From an uncultured Clostridia bacterium (GTDB lineage Bacteria; Bacillota; Clostridia; UBA1381): a stretch of DNA of 42,159 nucleotides. Location: positions 1 through 42,159 of the forward strand of contig CAKSPW010000014.1 in assembly GCA_934486495.1 (NCBI GenBank), in the 5' to 3' direction. This document shows, piece by piece, positions 16,202 through 25,219 of this stretch. How positions within the stretch are numbered: the stretch's first letter is position 1; every line of letters starts with the position of its first letter. The translations under genes and the position numbers were made by a program. The notes under the pieces are model-generated. The model was not told the DNA's origin and did no database searches. It saw only the letters and a list, made by a program, of their open reading frames with translations.

Positions 16202-17026
16202 CTATGCTTTTGATTTCCTGTATTCGCTCGGCGACATTCCGATTTCCTTTTTAAATGCGGTTGAAAAGTAATTTGTGTTAAAAAATCCGCACAGCAGCGC
16301 AATATCCGTAACCGATAAATCGCTTTTTTTCAGAAAGCTTTCCGCCTTTTTAATCCGCACGGAGGTAATGTATTTTTTTACGGATATATTCTTATATGTT
16401 TTAAACAGATGTGATACCGTCGATTCGGAGCAGGCGCAGGCATGGGCAATATCACGCAGTGAAATATCCTCGGTATAATTTCTTTGAACGTATGATAAAA
16501 CGGAGTCGAATGTTTTGCTTTTTGTTTCCGTTTCCAGATTCTCGCCGAGAGTCAGCTGTAAAAGCGAAAGCATATGACAAAGCGGATAGATTAAGGTTTT
16601 CATTTCCTCCGTGTTCGGTGCTGAGTGAATAAGACCTCTTTTATAAACGTCCGTAAGCGCTTTTTTATCAATTTTGTATTCCTTTGAAACCGATGATATT
16701 CTAACCATGGCATTTTTCTCGTTAATCCCGTAGCCGCTTACGCTTACAAAGGTTTTCGGGTCGGAAAAGAATACATACTCCTCAACTCCCGCAAAGCACA
16801 TTCCGTAAAATTCCTCTTTGTCGGCGTATTTGAAAACTTTTTGCTGACATTTTATACATCTGTCCCATGCGTCGGTGTTTGTTTTTATAAACGAGCAAAA
16901 CGGATTTGCGTGTGAATTGTTTTCAAGCAAACCGCATATTGTTTTGCCGTGTACCGAAACAAAGTATCCTTTGCCGTTTAAGTAGGATATATAATTGTTA
17001 ATATCGCTTATAAGCTTGTTTCTCAT
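16202..17026 (-). CDS. AraC-family regulator with PocR sensory domain
   Basis: This is a 274-residue transcription factor. The N-terminal ~165 residues match the PocR ligand-binding domain, with a CIKCQQK and MCFAGVEEYVFF cysteine pattern, which in related proteins binds small hydrocarbon-type ligands. The C-terminal ~100 residues form the double helix-turn-helix of AraC proteins: DISLRDIAHACACSESTVSHLFK, then LSVTDIALLCGFFNTNYFSTAFKKEIGMSPSEYRKS. The start is taken as the ATG at 17026 with GGGTGA upstream; a GTG three codons earlier is the alternative. It faces away from the FAD oxidoreductase gene and probably activates it, since that gene's -35 region is poor. Confidence 0.9.
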   Translation of the reverse strand: MRNKLISDINNYISYLNGKGYFVSVHGKTICGLLENNSHANPFCSFIKTNTDAWDRCIKCQQKVFKYADKEEFYGMCFAGVEEYVFFSDPKTFVSVSGYGINEKNAMVRISSVSKEYKIDKKALTDVYKRGLIHSAPNTEEMKTLIYPLCHMLSLLQLTLGENLETETKSKTFDSVLSYVQRNYTEDISLRDIAHACACSESTVSHLFKTYKNISVKKYITSVRIKKAESFLKKSDLSVTDIALLCGFFNTNYFSTAFKKEIGMSPSEYRKSKA

Positions 17027-17054
17027 TTTAATCACCCGAATACCGTTTTTAATT

Positions 17055-17083
17055 ATTATATCATAAATTTGCAGGATTGTAAA
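17055..17083 (-). promoter_or_regulatory. Promoter of the AraC/PocR regulator gene
   Basis: TTTACA (17078-17083) and TATAAT (17055-17060) on the minus strand are 17 bases apart. Confidence 0.82.
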
Positions 17084-17093
17084 TATACTTTGC

Positions 17094-17132
17094 GAAAATT
17101 TAAATGAAAATTTAAAATATATATGATATAAT
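17094..17132 (+). promoter_or_regulatory. FAD oxidoreductase promoter with tandem repeat, candidate AraC site
   Basis: GAAAATTTAAA is present twice in a row (17094-17104 and 17106-17116, period 12). A perfect TATAAT follows at 17127-17132, but no recognisable -35 lies 17 bases before it. A weak -35 with direct repeats just upstream is what an activator-dependent promoter would look like. Confidence 0.5.
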
Positions 17133-17156
17133 TAAGAAAAAAAGCGGAGGTAGGCT

Positions 17157-18905
17157 ATGATACATAAAGGTGAAATAACAAAATTTGAAACAATTTCATA
17201 TGATGTTGATTTATGCGTTATCGGCGGAGGACTTGCCGGAATGTGTGCGGCAATAAGTGCGGCGAGAAACGGAATCAAAGTTCTTCTTATGCATGACAGA
17301 CCCGTGCTTGGCGGAAATGCGTCATCAGAGGTCAGAATGTGGGTAAGAGGCGCACACGGAAAGGATAACAGAGAAACGGGTATTGTCGAGGAAATTGCTC
17401 TTGAAGCGTTTTACAGAAATCCGTATTGCAACTTCTCGATTTGGGACAGTATTTTGTATGAAAAGGTGCGCTTTGAAGATAATTTGACGCTTCTTTTAAA
17501 CTGCTCATGTATTGATGCGCAAATGTCGGACGGCAGAATAGTGTCGGTAAAGGGCTGGCAGGGAACAACGCAGACTTTTCATGAGGTTAATGCCAAAATT
17601 TTTGCCGACTGTTCGGGCGACAGCGTACTTGCACCGCTTACGGGTGCGGAATATCGTATGGGCAGAGAGGGTGCGGACGAATTTTCGGAGGATATAGCAC
17701 CGAAACAGAGCGATAACCGTACAATGGGTATGTCGTGTTTAATTCAGGCTCGTCAAACCGACAGGGCAATTTCATACATACCTCCGAAGTGGGCGCATAA
17801 GTACACAAAAAAGGATTTTGAAAATAAGATAGATTTTTCAAGACGTGATGCATGGACGGAGGATAATTTCTGGTGGCTTGAGCTTGGCGGTGTGTATGAC
17901 AGCATACGTGATACGGAAAGTTTAAGGGACGAGCTTTTAAAGGTAGCGTTCGGAGTATGGGACTACATCAAAAACGGCGGCGATCTCGACGCTGAAAAGT
18001 GGGATCTTGAATGGGTTGGATTTTTGCCCGGTAAGAGAGAGAGCAGAAGATATGTCGGCAATTATATAATGACGCAAAACGATGTGCGTGCCGAGGGGAG
18101 ATTTGACGATATAATCGCATACGGAGGCTGGAGCATGGACGACCATCACCCCGAGGGCTTTGCTACAACACAGCCGCCGAATATCTTTCATGATGCACCG
18201 TCACCGTTCGGAATCCCGTACAGATGTATTTACTCGAAAAATATTGAAAACCTCATGTTTGCCGGCAGAAACATAAGCACAACGCATGCGGCAATGTCAT
18301 CGACGAGGGTTATGGCAACGTGCGCTTTGCTCGGTCAGGCGCTCGGAACGGCGGCGTCGGTTGCAATAAAAGGCGGCACCTTGCCGGGAGATGTTGATGT
18401 TGACCTGCTTCAGCAAACGCTTATGTATGATGATTGTTATTTGCCGTTTACAAAAAGAAAGGTGTCGGAATTGACAAAGTCCGCAATTGTTTCCGAAAAT
18501 GACGAGATTTTAAGAAACGGGAGCGATAGGGGAGATGAAGTATGGCAATGCGAAAAGGGAGAATGTGCCGTATTCTCGTATGATAAACCGCAATTTGTTC
18601 GTCAGATGAGAATAATATTTGACAGCGACTTAAACCGTACCGCTTGCGTCGGTCACAGATGGAATATTGAAAAATTCCCTATGAAATGCAACACCTTTAC
18701 CGATGATATTCCGATTTGTCCGCCGAAAACACTCGTTAAGGAGTTTTCCGTTTTTGCGGACGGTAAGTTAATATTCTCATGCGGCAATAACTATCAGCGA
18801 ATGGTTAAGCTCGATGTCGGTTTGTCGGTAAAAGAGATAAAGGTCGAATTTTACGGCACATGGGGCGATGAGAAAATACGTGTTTATTCAATTGATTTGA
18901 TTTAA
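17157..18905 (+). CDS. FAD-dependent oxidoreductase (FAD_oxidored family)
   Basis: This is a 582-residue flavoprotein. The N terminus has the dinucleotide-binding VDLCVIGGGLAGMCAAISAARNG at about 17-40, followed by the GGNASSEVRMWVRGAH segment typical of PF12831-type oxidoreductases, and later IFADCSGDSVLAPLTGAEYRMGREG. A conserved GRNISTTHAAMSSTRVMATCALLGQALGTAAS (about 370-400) closes the FAD domain. The last ~140 residues look like a small beta-sandwich. No signal peptide is seen. Members are often found with polysaccharide-use genes, but the reaction is not known. GGAGGT lies before the ATG. The gene is divergent from a PocR/AraC regulator, which suggests induction by a small ligand. Confidence 0.85.
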   Translation: MIHKGEITKFETISYDVDLCVIGGGLAGMCAAISAARNGIKVLLMHDRPVLGGNASSEVRMWVRGAHGKDNRETGIVEEIALEAFYRNPYCNFSIWDSILYEKVRFEDNLTLLLNCSCIDAQMSDGRIVSVKGWQGTTQTFHEVNAKIFADCSGDSVLAPLTGAEYRMGREGADEFSEDIAPKQSDNRTMGMSCLIQARQTDRAISYIPPKWAHKYTKKDFENKIDFSRRDAWTEDNFWWLELGGVYDSIRDTESLRDELLKVAFGVWDYIKNGGDLDAEKWDLEWVGFLPGKRESRRYVGNYIMTQNDVRAEGRFDDIIAYGGWSMDDHHPEGFATTQPPNIFHDAPSPFGIPYRCIYSKNIENLMFAGRNISTTHAAMSSTRVMATCALLGQALGTAASVAIKGGTLPGDVDVDLLQQTLMYDDCYLPFTKRKVSELTKSAIVSENDEILRNGSDRGDEVWQCEKGECAVFSYDKPQFVRQMRIIFDSDLNRTACVGHRWNIEKFPMKCNTFTDDIPICPPKTLVKEFSVFADGKLIFSCGNNYQRMVKLDVGLSVKEIKVEFYGTWGDEKIRVYSIDLI

Positions 18906-18918
18906 GATTGTATATTAT

Positions 18919-18986
18919 GGCAAACGGTTTGCCGCAATAATTAAGACCTCCGAGCGATGTTTCGTTAATACACCGTTTCGGAGGTC
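18919..18986. terminator. Hairpins between convergent genes
   Basis: GACCTCCGA (18945-18953) pairs perfectly with TCGGAGGTC (18978-18986) around a 24-base loop. A smaller perfect stem, GGCAAAC/GTTTGCC, lies at 18919-18933. Neither is followed by a strong T run, but their place between the oxidoreductase stop and the V-ATPase operon end suggests transcription termination in both directions. Confidence 0.5.
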
Positions 18987-19003
18987 ATTTAAAGATTATG
19001 GAA

Positions 19004-19675
19004 CTAAAGCTTTTCGTCAGCCTCACGCTTTTTGCGTATGCTTTCTTCAAGCATCATATCCTTTACCTTCATAAGTCTTGTTGTCGTACTGCGCTCGTTT
19101 TCGTCAAGCTTCATTGTAATAAACTTGATTGTTTCTTCATATCTCGGAATCATTACGTGTTCAAGCGCATTTACACGGCGCCGTGTTTTTTCTATTTCCG
19201 ACGCCATCAGCTGACATGATTTTTCAACCTCGGCAAGACGTATCATATCGGGCAGAATATCGGCAAGTGATGAAACCGCAACGTCGGTATCTGCGGAGGT
19301 GTAGGCAAAGCCGTATGAAAAAATATCGTGCGGATTGCTTGTTTTAAAGCTGATGCTGTATTCGGGAATTAAAACGCTCATTACATTTTTGTTTGTAATT
19401 TCAAGCGAAACCTCCTGCTTCGGCATCATAAGCGCCGTATCAATAACCTCATCCGGTGTTACGCTTCTGGCGGTTGCCATTGCGTTGCCGGCTGCCGTTA
19501 CGGCATCTTCAACTTTTTTTCTAAGCTCCTTGTTTTCACGTATCAAATCCATAAATCTGCGCATAAGCTCATCACGCTTATCCTTTAAAAGCTTGTGTCC
19601 CCGCCGTGCGGTTACGAGCTTGCGCTTAAGATTTGTAAGCTCCATTCGTGTCGGATTTACATTCAGTACAGCCAA
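19004..19675 (-). CDS. ntpD: V-type ATPase subunit D
   Basis: This is the central rotor shaft of the V1 sector. The 223-residue sequence begins MAVLNVNPTRMELTNLKRKLVTARRGHKLLKDKRDELMRRF, the conserved D-subunit opening, and has long N- and C-terminal coiled coils (about 10-75 and 125-205) with EIEKTRRRVNALEHVMIPRYEETIKFI near the C terminus. The start codon is TTG, preceded by GGCGGTGAT. It is the last gene of the operon, 14 bases after ntpB. The length is normal (about 210-220). Confidence 0.95.
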   Translation of the reverse strand: MAVLNVNPTRMELTNLKRKLVTARRGHKLLKDKRDELMRRFMDLIRENKELRKKVEDAVTAAGNAMATARSVTPDEVIDTALMMPKQEVSLEITNKNVMSVLIPEYSISFKTSNPHDIFSYGFAYTSADTDVAVSSLADILPDMIRLAEVEKSCQLMASEIEKTRRRVNALEHVMIPRYEETIKFITMKLDENERSTTTRLMKVKDMMLEESIRKKREADEKL

Positions 19676-19689
19676 TGTTTATCACCGCC

Positions 19690-21063
19690 TTATTTTTCAT
19701 CGTAATACTTGTCAAGATATTCGTCCTTAATACGTTTTAGCTCGCTTCGGGGAAGTATTCTAAGCAGCTTCCAGCCGATTTCAAGCGTTTCTTCTATGCT
19801 TCTGTCGCTGTCATACCCTTGCGAAACGTATTCCTTTTCAAATTCATCGGCAAATTTTGCGTAAAGCTTATCTATATCGGTAAGAGCCGCCTCACCGAGA
19901 ATAACCATAAGCTCCTTTGCGTCCTTTCCTCGTGCATATGCGGAAAACAGCTGATTCATCGTATCGCTGTGATCTTCACGTGTCCTGCCCTTTCCTATAC
20001 CCTTATCCTTAAGTCTTGAAAGCGACGGCAAAACATCAATAGGCGGTGCAATGCCTTTTCTGTAAAGGTCACGAGAGAGAATAATCTGTCCCTCTGTTAT
20101 ATATCCCGTAAGGTCGGGTATGGGGTGAGTTTTATCGTCCTCGGGCATGGTGAGGATAGGTATCATTGTGATTGAACCGTCTTTTCCGCGCTGTCTGCCG
20201 GCACGCTCGTAGATTGTGGCAAGGTCGGTATACATATATCCCGGATAACCTCGTCTGCCGGGTACTTCTTTTCTTGCCGCCGATATTTCTCTCAGTGCGT
20301 CGGCGTAGTTTGTAATATCGGTTAAGATTACAAGCACGTGCATATTTTTCTCAAACGCAAGATATTCAGCAGCTGTAAGAGCCATTTTCGGTGTTGCTAT
20401 TCTTTCTATTGCAGGGTCGTTTGCAAGGTTTACGAAAAGTACCGTTCTGTCAAGTGCGCCCGTTTCACGGAATGACTCTACAAAGTATTCCGACTCCTCA
20501 AACGTTATACCCATCGCCGCAAATACAACGGCAAATTTTTCGTCCTTTCCCCTTACCTTTGCCTGTCTTGCAATCTGCGCCGCAAGCTGAGCGTGGGGGA
20601 GACCGCTCGCCGAGAATATCGGAAGCTTTTGACCTCTTACAAGCGTGTTAAGTCCGTCAATTGCAGACACTCCCGTTTGAATAAATTCCTGCGGATACAT
20701 ACGCGCGGCAGGGTTCATAGGCTTTCCGTTTACGTCAAGACGCTCGTCGGGGATAATATCCGGACCTCCGTCTGCCGGACGGCCGAGACCGTCAAAAACT
20801 CGTCCGAGCATATCCTCGGATACGGCAAGCTCCATTTGTCTGCCCGTAAACCTTACCTTGCTTTCGGCAAGATTTATACCCGTTGAGTTTTCAAACAGCT
20901 GAACGAGTGCGTTACTGCCGTCGATTTCAAGTACACGGCAGCGTCTTGTTTCGCCGTTTTTAAGTTCTATTTCTCCGAGTTCGTTGTACGTTACTCCGCT
21001 CACGTCCTTGATAAGCATAAGCGGTCCCGCAACCTCCTCGATTGTTCTGTACTCCTTCGGCAT
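19690..21063 (-). CDS. ntpB: V-type ATPase subunit B
   Basis: This is the non-catalytic nucleotide-site subunit of the V1 hexamer. The 457 residues match the normal length. As expected for subunit B, it lacks the GxxxxGKT P-loop, having SASGLPHAQLAAQIARQA in its place. The conserved VPGRRGYPGYMYTDLATIYERAGR and ITMIPILTMPEDDKTHPIPDLTGYITEGQI are present. The start overlaps the stop of ntpA by one base (TGATG), indicating translational coupling. Confidence 0.97.
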   Translation of the reverse strand: MPKEYRTIEEVAGPLMLIKDVSGVTYNELGEIELKNGETRRCRVLEIDGSNALVQLFENSTGINLAESKVRFTGRQMELAVSEDMLGRVFDGLGRPADGGPDIIPDERLDVNGKPMNPAARMYPQEFIQTGVSAIDGLNTLVRGQKLPIFSASGLPHAQLAAQIARQAKVRGKDEKFAVVFAAMGITFEESEYFVESFRETGALDRTVLFVNLANDPAIERIATPKMALTAAEYLAFEKNMHVLVILTDITNYADALREISAARKEVPGRRGYPGYMYTDLATIYERAGRQRGKDGSITMIPILTMPEDDKTHPIPDLTGYITEGQIILSRDLYRKGIAPPIDVLPSLSRLKDKGIGKGRTREDHSDTMNQLFSAYARGKDAKELMVILGEAALTDIDKLYAKFADEFEKEYVSQGYDSDRSIEETLEIGWKLLRILPRSELKRIKDEYLDKYYDEK

Positions 21064-22838
21064 CAGTTATTCCCCCTTTCATTGTTTGCCGCATTTTTCG
21101 TCTGGCTTTGGATAAGCTGCGACACATTTTCAAATTCCGTATCTATATCGTCCTCGGGAACGTACTTAAATCTTCCGATTTTTTCACGAACGGGGAGGGC
21201 GGCAATGTCGTCAATCTGCGCTCCGCAATCGAGCGATTGACTCGAAAGGTCGTAATACAATAAAATAAGCTTCATCATATACAGCTGTTTTTTAAGACTT
21301 GTATATGTGTCAACCTCGTGGAATGCAAGCTGATGCAGAAAATCCTCTCTGATTGAGCGTGCCGTTTCCATTTTAAGTCTGTCTGACGGAGAAAGTGCGT
21401 CCATACCGACAAGCTTTACTATTTCTTCAAGCTCCGCCTCCTCCTGCAAAAGACTCATAAGACGGCCGCGGTACGACATCCAATCCTTGTCAACGTTCTC
21501 GCTGTACCATTTGTTAAGCGAATCGAGATACAGCGAATAGCTTGTAAGCCAATTTATGGCAGGGAAGTGACGCTTGTATGCAAGATTTGCGTCAAGCCCC
21601 CAAAATACTTTAACAATTCTGAGTGTTGCCTGTGAAACCGGCTCGGAAATATCACCGCCCGGAGGGCTTACTGCTCCTATTGCCGAAAGTGCGCCCTCAC
21701 GTTCGTCCGAACCGAGAGCAACAACTCTGCCGGCACGCTCGTAAAACTGTGCCAAACGGCTGCCCAGATATGCCGGATAGCCTTCCTCACCGGGCATTTC
21801 TTCAAGTCTGCCCGACATTTCACGCAGTGCCTCCGCCCATCGTGAGGTTGAGTCTGCCATGAGTGCAACGCTGTATCCCATATCTCTGAAATACTCCGCA
21901 ATTGTAATTCCCGTGTATATAGATGCTTCACGTGCCGCAACGGGCATATCCGATGTGTTTGCGATAAGCACCGTTCTTTCCATAAGCGATTTGCCGGTGT
22001 GCGGGTCGATAAGCTCGGGGAACTCGTTTAAAACGTCAGTCATTTCGTTTCCTCTCTCGCCGCAGCCTATATATACGACTATATCTGCTTCCGCCCATTT
22101 TGCAAGCTGATGCTGAGTTACAGTTTTACCGCTTCCGAACGGACCGGGTATTGCTGCAACACCGCCTTTTGCAATCGGGAACATTGTATCGACAACTCTT
22201 TGTCCCGTAATCAGCGGCTTGTTCGGAGAAAGCTTTCTCGCATACGGTCTTGCACGTCTTACAGGCCATTTCTGCATGAGAGTTATGTTCTTGTCGCCTT
22301 TTTTCGTTTCGAGTATGCAAACGGTGTCAACTACGGTATAGTCGCCCTCGTTTATTTCCTTTACCTTGCCCGACACACCCGGCGGCAGCATTATTTTATG
22401 AAGCACTATATCCGTTTCCGAAACAGTGCCTATAATATCGCCCTCACTTAATTCGTCGCCTGCTTTTACGCACGGTGTGAAGTGCCAAACCTTGTTTCTT
22501 TTAAGTGACGATACCTCAACGCCTCTGTCAAGATTGTTTCCGCATATTGCCATAATATCATCGAGCGGACGCTGAATACCGTCGAATATACTTCCTATAA
22601 GTCCCGGCCCAAGCTCAACACTAAGCGGCTCGCCTGCCGACTCAACAGCCTCGCCCGTACCGAGTCCCGAGGTTTCCTCATAAACCTGGATACTTGCCTT
22701 ATCTCCGTGCATTTCTATTATTTCGCCTATAAGACGTTTATCGCTGACACGCACAACGTCAAACATATTGGCATCACGCATATTTTCGGCAATAACAAGC
22801 GGTCCGCTGACCTTAACTATTGTACCCTTACTGCTCAT
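21063..22838 (-). CDS. ntpA: V-type ATPase catalytic subunit A
   Basis: This 591-residue subunit hydrolyses ATP to drive the rotor. The P-loop is GPFGSGKT (about 230-237) and the Walker B region is SVALMADSTSRWAEALREMSGRLEEMPGEEGYPAYL. The GER segment in YIGCGERGNEM and the A-specific non-homologous insert region (about 115-200) are present. AGGAGG precedes the ATG. It follows ntpF by 26 bases and overlaps ntpB by one base. Confidence 0.97.
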   Translation of the reverse strand: MSSKGTIVKVSGPLVIAENMRDANMFDVVRVSDKRLIGEIIEMHGDKASIQVYEETSGLGTGEAVESAGEPLSVELGPGLIGSIFDGIQRPLDDIMAICGNNLDRGVEVSSLKRNKVWHFTPCVKAGDELSEGDIIGTVSETDIVLHKIMLPPGVSGKVKEINEGDYTVVDTVCILETKKGDKNITLMQKWPVRRARPYARKLSPNKPLITGQRVVDTMFPIAKGGVAAIPGPFGSGKTVTQHQLAKWAEADIVVYIGCGERGNEMTDVLNEFPELIDPHTGKSLMERTVLIANTSDMPVAAREASIYTGITIAEYFRDMGYSVALMADSTSRWAEALREMSGRLEEMPGEEGYPAYLGSRLAQFYERAGRVVALGSDEREGALSAIGAVSPPGGDISEPVSQATLRIVKVFWGLDANLAYKRHFPAINWLTSYSLYLDSLNKWYSENVDKDWMSYRGRLMSLLQEEAELEEIVKLVGMDALSPSDRLKMETARSIREDFLHQLAFHEVDTYTSLKKQLYMMKLILLYYDLSSQSLDCGAQIDDIAALPVREKIGRFKYVPEDDIDTEFENVSQLIQSQTKNAANNERGNN

Positions 22839-22864
22839 ATTTCAATTCCTCCTGTTTCTGACGT

Positions 22865-23173
22865 CTACAAAATATTAGACCCGACAGCCTTTTCTACGGA
22901 TTTTGCAACATCCTCAAGCCCGGCGCCCGTGTTTCCGCTTATTCCCGGTATCTGAATTATTGCCGGAATACTTGTAAAGCGGTACTTATCCATCGCTTCG
23001 GGTATTTTTGCCGCAAGACCTTCGGTTATATAAATAATTCCGAATTTATTTTTTGCAAGTCTGTCAATCAGCCTTTCCGCATCTTCGGCATTTTCCGCCT
23101 CAAACGTGTCCATACCTACCGCCGCAAAACCGCAAATACTGCTTTTATCGCCTAAAACGGCTATTTTATACAT
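22865..23173 (-). CDS. ntpF: V-type ATPase subunit F
   Basis: This small rotor-axle subunit binds subunit D. From the ATG at 23173 it has 102 residues and begins MYKIAVLGDKSSICGFAAVGMDTF, the standard opening of the family; IIYITEGLAAKIPEAMDKYR and AIIQIPGISG follow. A GTG three codons earlier (23182) would overlap the end of ntpC; the ATG, which lies five bases past the ntpC stop, fits the family better. Subunit lettering differs between species, so the symbol follows function (F) rather than Enterococcus naming. Confidence 0.92.
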   Translation of the reverse strand: MYKIAVLGDKSSICGFAAVGMDTFEAENAEDAERLIDRLAKNKFGIIYITEGLAAKIPEAMDKYRFTSIPAIIQIPGISGNTGAGLEDVAKSVEKAVGSNIL

Positions 23174-24119
23174 ATAAATCACGCAGCCTTTCTCTTATAA
23201 TTTTTTCATCAAGCTTTGACTGCTTCGCCGTGAGAATAAGCCTTAAATTGGCGCATTCGGTTTTCTTTGCAAAGTAAAACGATATAAGCGGCTCAATTCC
23301 GAAGCTTATAAGACCTGCACTGTCGAGCATTGCCTTAATTCTTCCGTCACAGCTTACCTCCAGGGCGCAAATACTGTCAAAATCGCATAAATCCGAGTAG
23401 GGAGTCGTTTGCAGATATGATTTAACGGCTTCTTTCCCTCTGCCGATTGTCTTTTTAAGCTCCTTTTCATCGAGAGCGTCGCACTTTATAAATGCATAGT
23501 CGCAAAGTGCGTCGTTTAATGTAAAATCGTCAAGTCTGAATGCGGTTTTTATATTTATTTGAGCCGCACGCTCCTGTGACAGGGCATATGAGAATTTATT
23601 GTCTTTAGAAAGTTCGATTACAGCCTCGTAAGCCGATTTGTCCGTAAACATATCAAACAGCTGACCGTCACCCGTTGACGTTATAATTCGGTATCCTTCC
23701 TTTGCCGTTTCCGAAATCCAATCGGGCAGTACCGAAAAATCCTTTGTTTTGACGGCGTTTTGCATATCTTCGGGCTTTATGACGCTCGGCGACATTGTGC
23801 AGGAAAGTCCGTCCTTATCGGCTACCATCGCTTTAATTATTGCTTTTAAATTGTGAAAATCGTTTTCCGCAATCAGAAAATCAAGCTCGCTTTTATTCGG
23901 TGCGGCGTCTGAAAGACAGTCCCACGCTTCCGACATATATATTCCCAAAGCCTCGGAAAGCGGTTTTTCAAAATACGAAAATCCCTTGTCCGTAAGCAGT
24001 CTTACAGCGTCGTCGTATGTGCGTGCCGATATAAGACTTTCCGTAAACGATTTTGAAAGCAGAGAGTTTTCTTTTGCTCGTATGTTGCTTACGGCATATG
24101 CATAATCGGTGTTTTTCAT
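23166..24119 (-). CDS. ntpC: V-type ATPase subunit C (V-ATPase d-like)
   Basis: This 317-residue subunit sits on the rotor ring and connects it to the D/F shaft. It is mostly alpha-helical and starts MKNTDYAYAVSNIRAKENSLLSKS, the typical opening of the family. Length is close to the usual 330. AGGAGG precedes the ATG. It lies between ntpE and ntpF. Confidence 0.9.
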   Translation of the reverse strand: MKNTDYAYAVSNIRAKENSLLSKSFTESLISARTYDDAVRLLTDKGFSYFEKPLSEALGIYMSEAWDCLSDAAPNKSELDFLIAENDFHNLKAIIKAMVADKDGLSCTMSPSVIKPEDMQNAVKTKDFSVLPDWISETAKEGYRIITSTGDGQLFDMFTDKSAYEAVIELSKDNKFSYALSQERAAQINIKTAFRLDDFTLNDALCDYAFIKCDALDEKELKKTIGRGKEAVKSYLQTTPYSDLCDFDSICALEVSCDGRIKAMLDSAGLISFGIEPLISFYFAKKTECANLRLILTAKQSKLDEKIIRERLRDLYV

Positions 24120-24132
24120 ATAGCACTACCTC

Positions 24133-24714
24133 CTAAAAAGCCGCACAAAGAGCGTCGGTAATATCTGCTTTGTATTCCGAAAGAAGCGCCTCAAAGCTGC
24201 AATTCTCCTCAATCATTCCGTAAACGAGAACGGCTCCTCCGGATATATCGGCACTGCTTTTGCAAAGGCTTAAGCTGCCGCCGGATAAAAGAGCGTTTGC
24301 CCTTTCGATAAAACCGTCGGGGAGTCTTTTTAAATCACGCTCGTTTAGCATAATTTCACCGTTACCGCTTTGCGCATATTTTGATATGAGGGAATATATT
24401 AAAGAAAAATATTCCTCATCACCGAGCGATAATATTTTATCAAGCGCATAATTAATACCCGATGCAACAACGTCCGATTTTGCGGACAGAATTGCTTTTT
24501 TTATAAGAAGTTCGGCGGAGCTTTTTGCGTTTTCCTCTTTTTGCTTTGCTTTTTTCTCCGCAAGTGCAATTATGGTTTCCGCCTGCTTTTGTGCGCCGAG
24601 CTTTGCCCGGGTTATTATATTTTCGGCGTCTTTTTTTGCTTCTTCTTCAATCTGCCTCACCTGTGCCGAGGCGTCTTTTTCTATTTCCGACAGAATATGT
24701 TTTAGTCCGTCCAT
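24133..24714 (-). CDS. ntpE: V-type ATPase subunit E
   Basis: This is the peripheral-stalk subunit. The 193 residues consist of an N-terminal Ala/Glu/Lys coiled coil (about 1-95, KDAENIITRAKLGAQKQAETIIALAEKKAKQKEE) and a C-terminal globular domain (about 100-193) that binds the top of V1. It pairs with the G/H subunit encoded at the start of the operon. GGAGAG precedes the ATG, and spacing to both neighbours is short. Confidence 0.9.
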   Translation of the reverse strand: MDGLKHILSEIEKDASAQVRQIEEEAKKDAENIITRAKLGAQKQAETIIALAEKKAKQKEENAKSSAELLIKKAILSAKSDVVASGINYALDKILSLGDEEYFSLIYSLISKYAQSGNGEIMLNERDLKRLPDGFIERANALLSGGSLSLCKSSADISGGAVLVYGMIEENCSFEALLSEYKADITDALCAAF

Positions 24715-24730
24715 ACAAATCTCTCCTCTT

Positions 24731-25201
24731 TTATATGTTGTAGATTATAAGAATGGATATAAGAAGTGCCAAAATTGCGTATGTTTCAACCATTGCCGCC
24801 ATGATTATTGCCTTTCCGCTTTCCTCCGGCTTTTTTGCTATAATTCCGATACCGGCAGCGGCTGCCTTGCCCTGCGCAATTCCCGAGAAAAGTCCGCCGA
24901 ATGCGATAGGGAGTGAAGCGCCGAAATACATAAGTCCCTGTGCGATTGAAATGTCGGCAGGTGTTCCGCCGAGAACGCCTATACGGCTTAAAAGAAGAAC
25001 GGAAACGAGAAGCCCGTAAAGTCCCTGAGTACCGGGGAGAAGCTGAAGAATAAGCGCTTTACTGAATTTTGAAGGGTCTTCTCTTACAAGTCCGGCTGCC
25101 GATTCTCCCACAAGTCCTACACCCTTTGCACTGCCTATACCTGCGAACAATGCAGCAAATGCCGCTCCGATAATTGCGATAGTTAATCCTAAATTAGTCA
25201 T
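24731..25201 (-). CDS. ntpK: V-type ATPase rotor subunit K, sodium-type
   Basis: This 156-residue proteolipid has four membrane helices formed by a duplicated hairpin. The residues that bind Na+ in Enterococcus hirae NtpK (Leu61, Thr64, Gln65, Tyr68, Glu139) are matched here by L55, T58, Q59 and Y62 in LQLLPGTQGLYG and by E139 in AAMVETYAIL. This points to a Na+-translocating rather than a proton-translocating ring. As in NtpK, only the second hairpin carries the acidic residue. AAAGGAG precedes the ATG. The specificity is inferred from residues, not measured. Confidence 0.95.
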   Translation of the reverse strand: MTNLGLTIAIIGAAFAALFAGIGSAKGVGLVGESAAGLVREDPSKFSKALILQLLPGTQGLYGLLVSVLLLSRIGVLGGTPADISIAQGLMYFGASLPIAFGGLFSGIAQGKAAAAGIGIIAKKPEESGKAIIMAAMVETYAILALLISILIIYNI

Positions 25202-25219
25202 GATTTTTTACTCTCCTTT

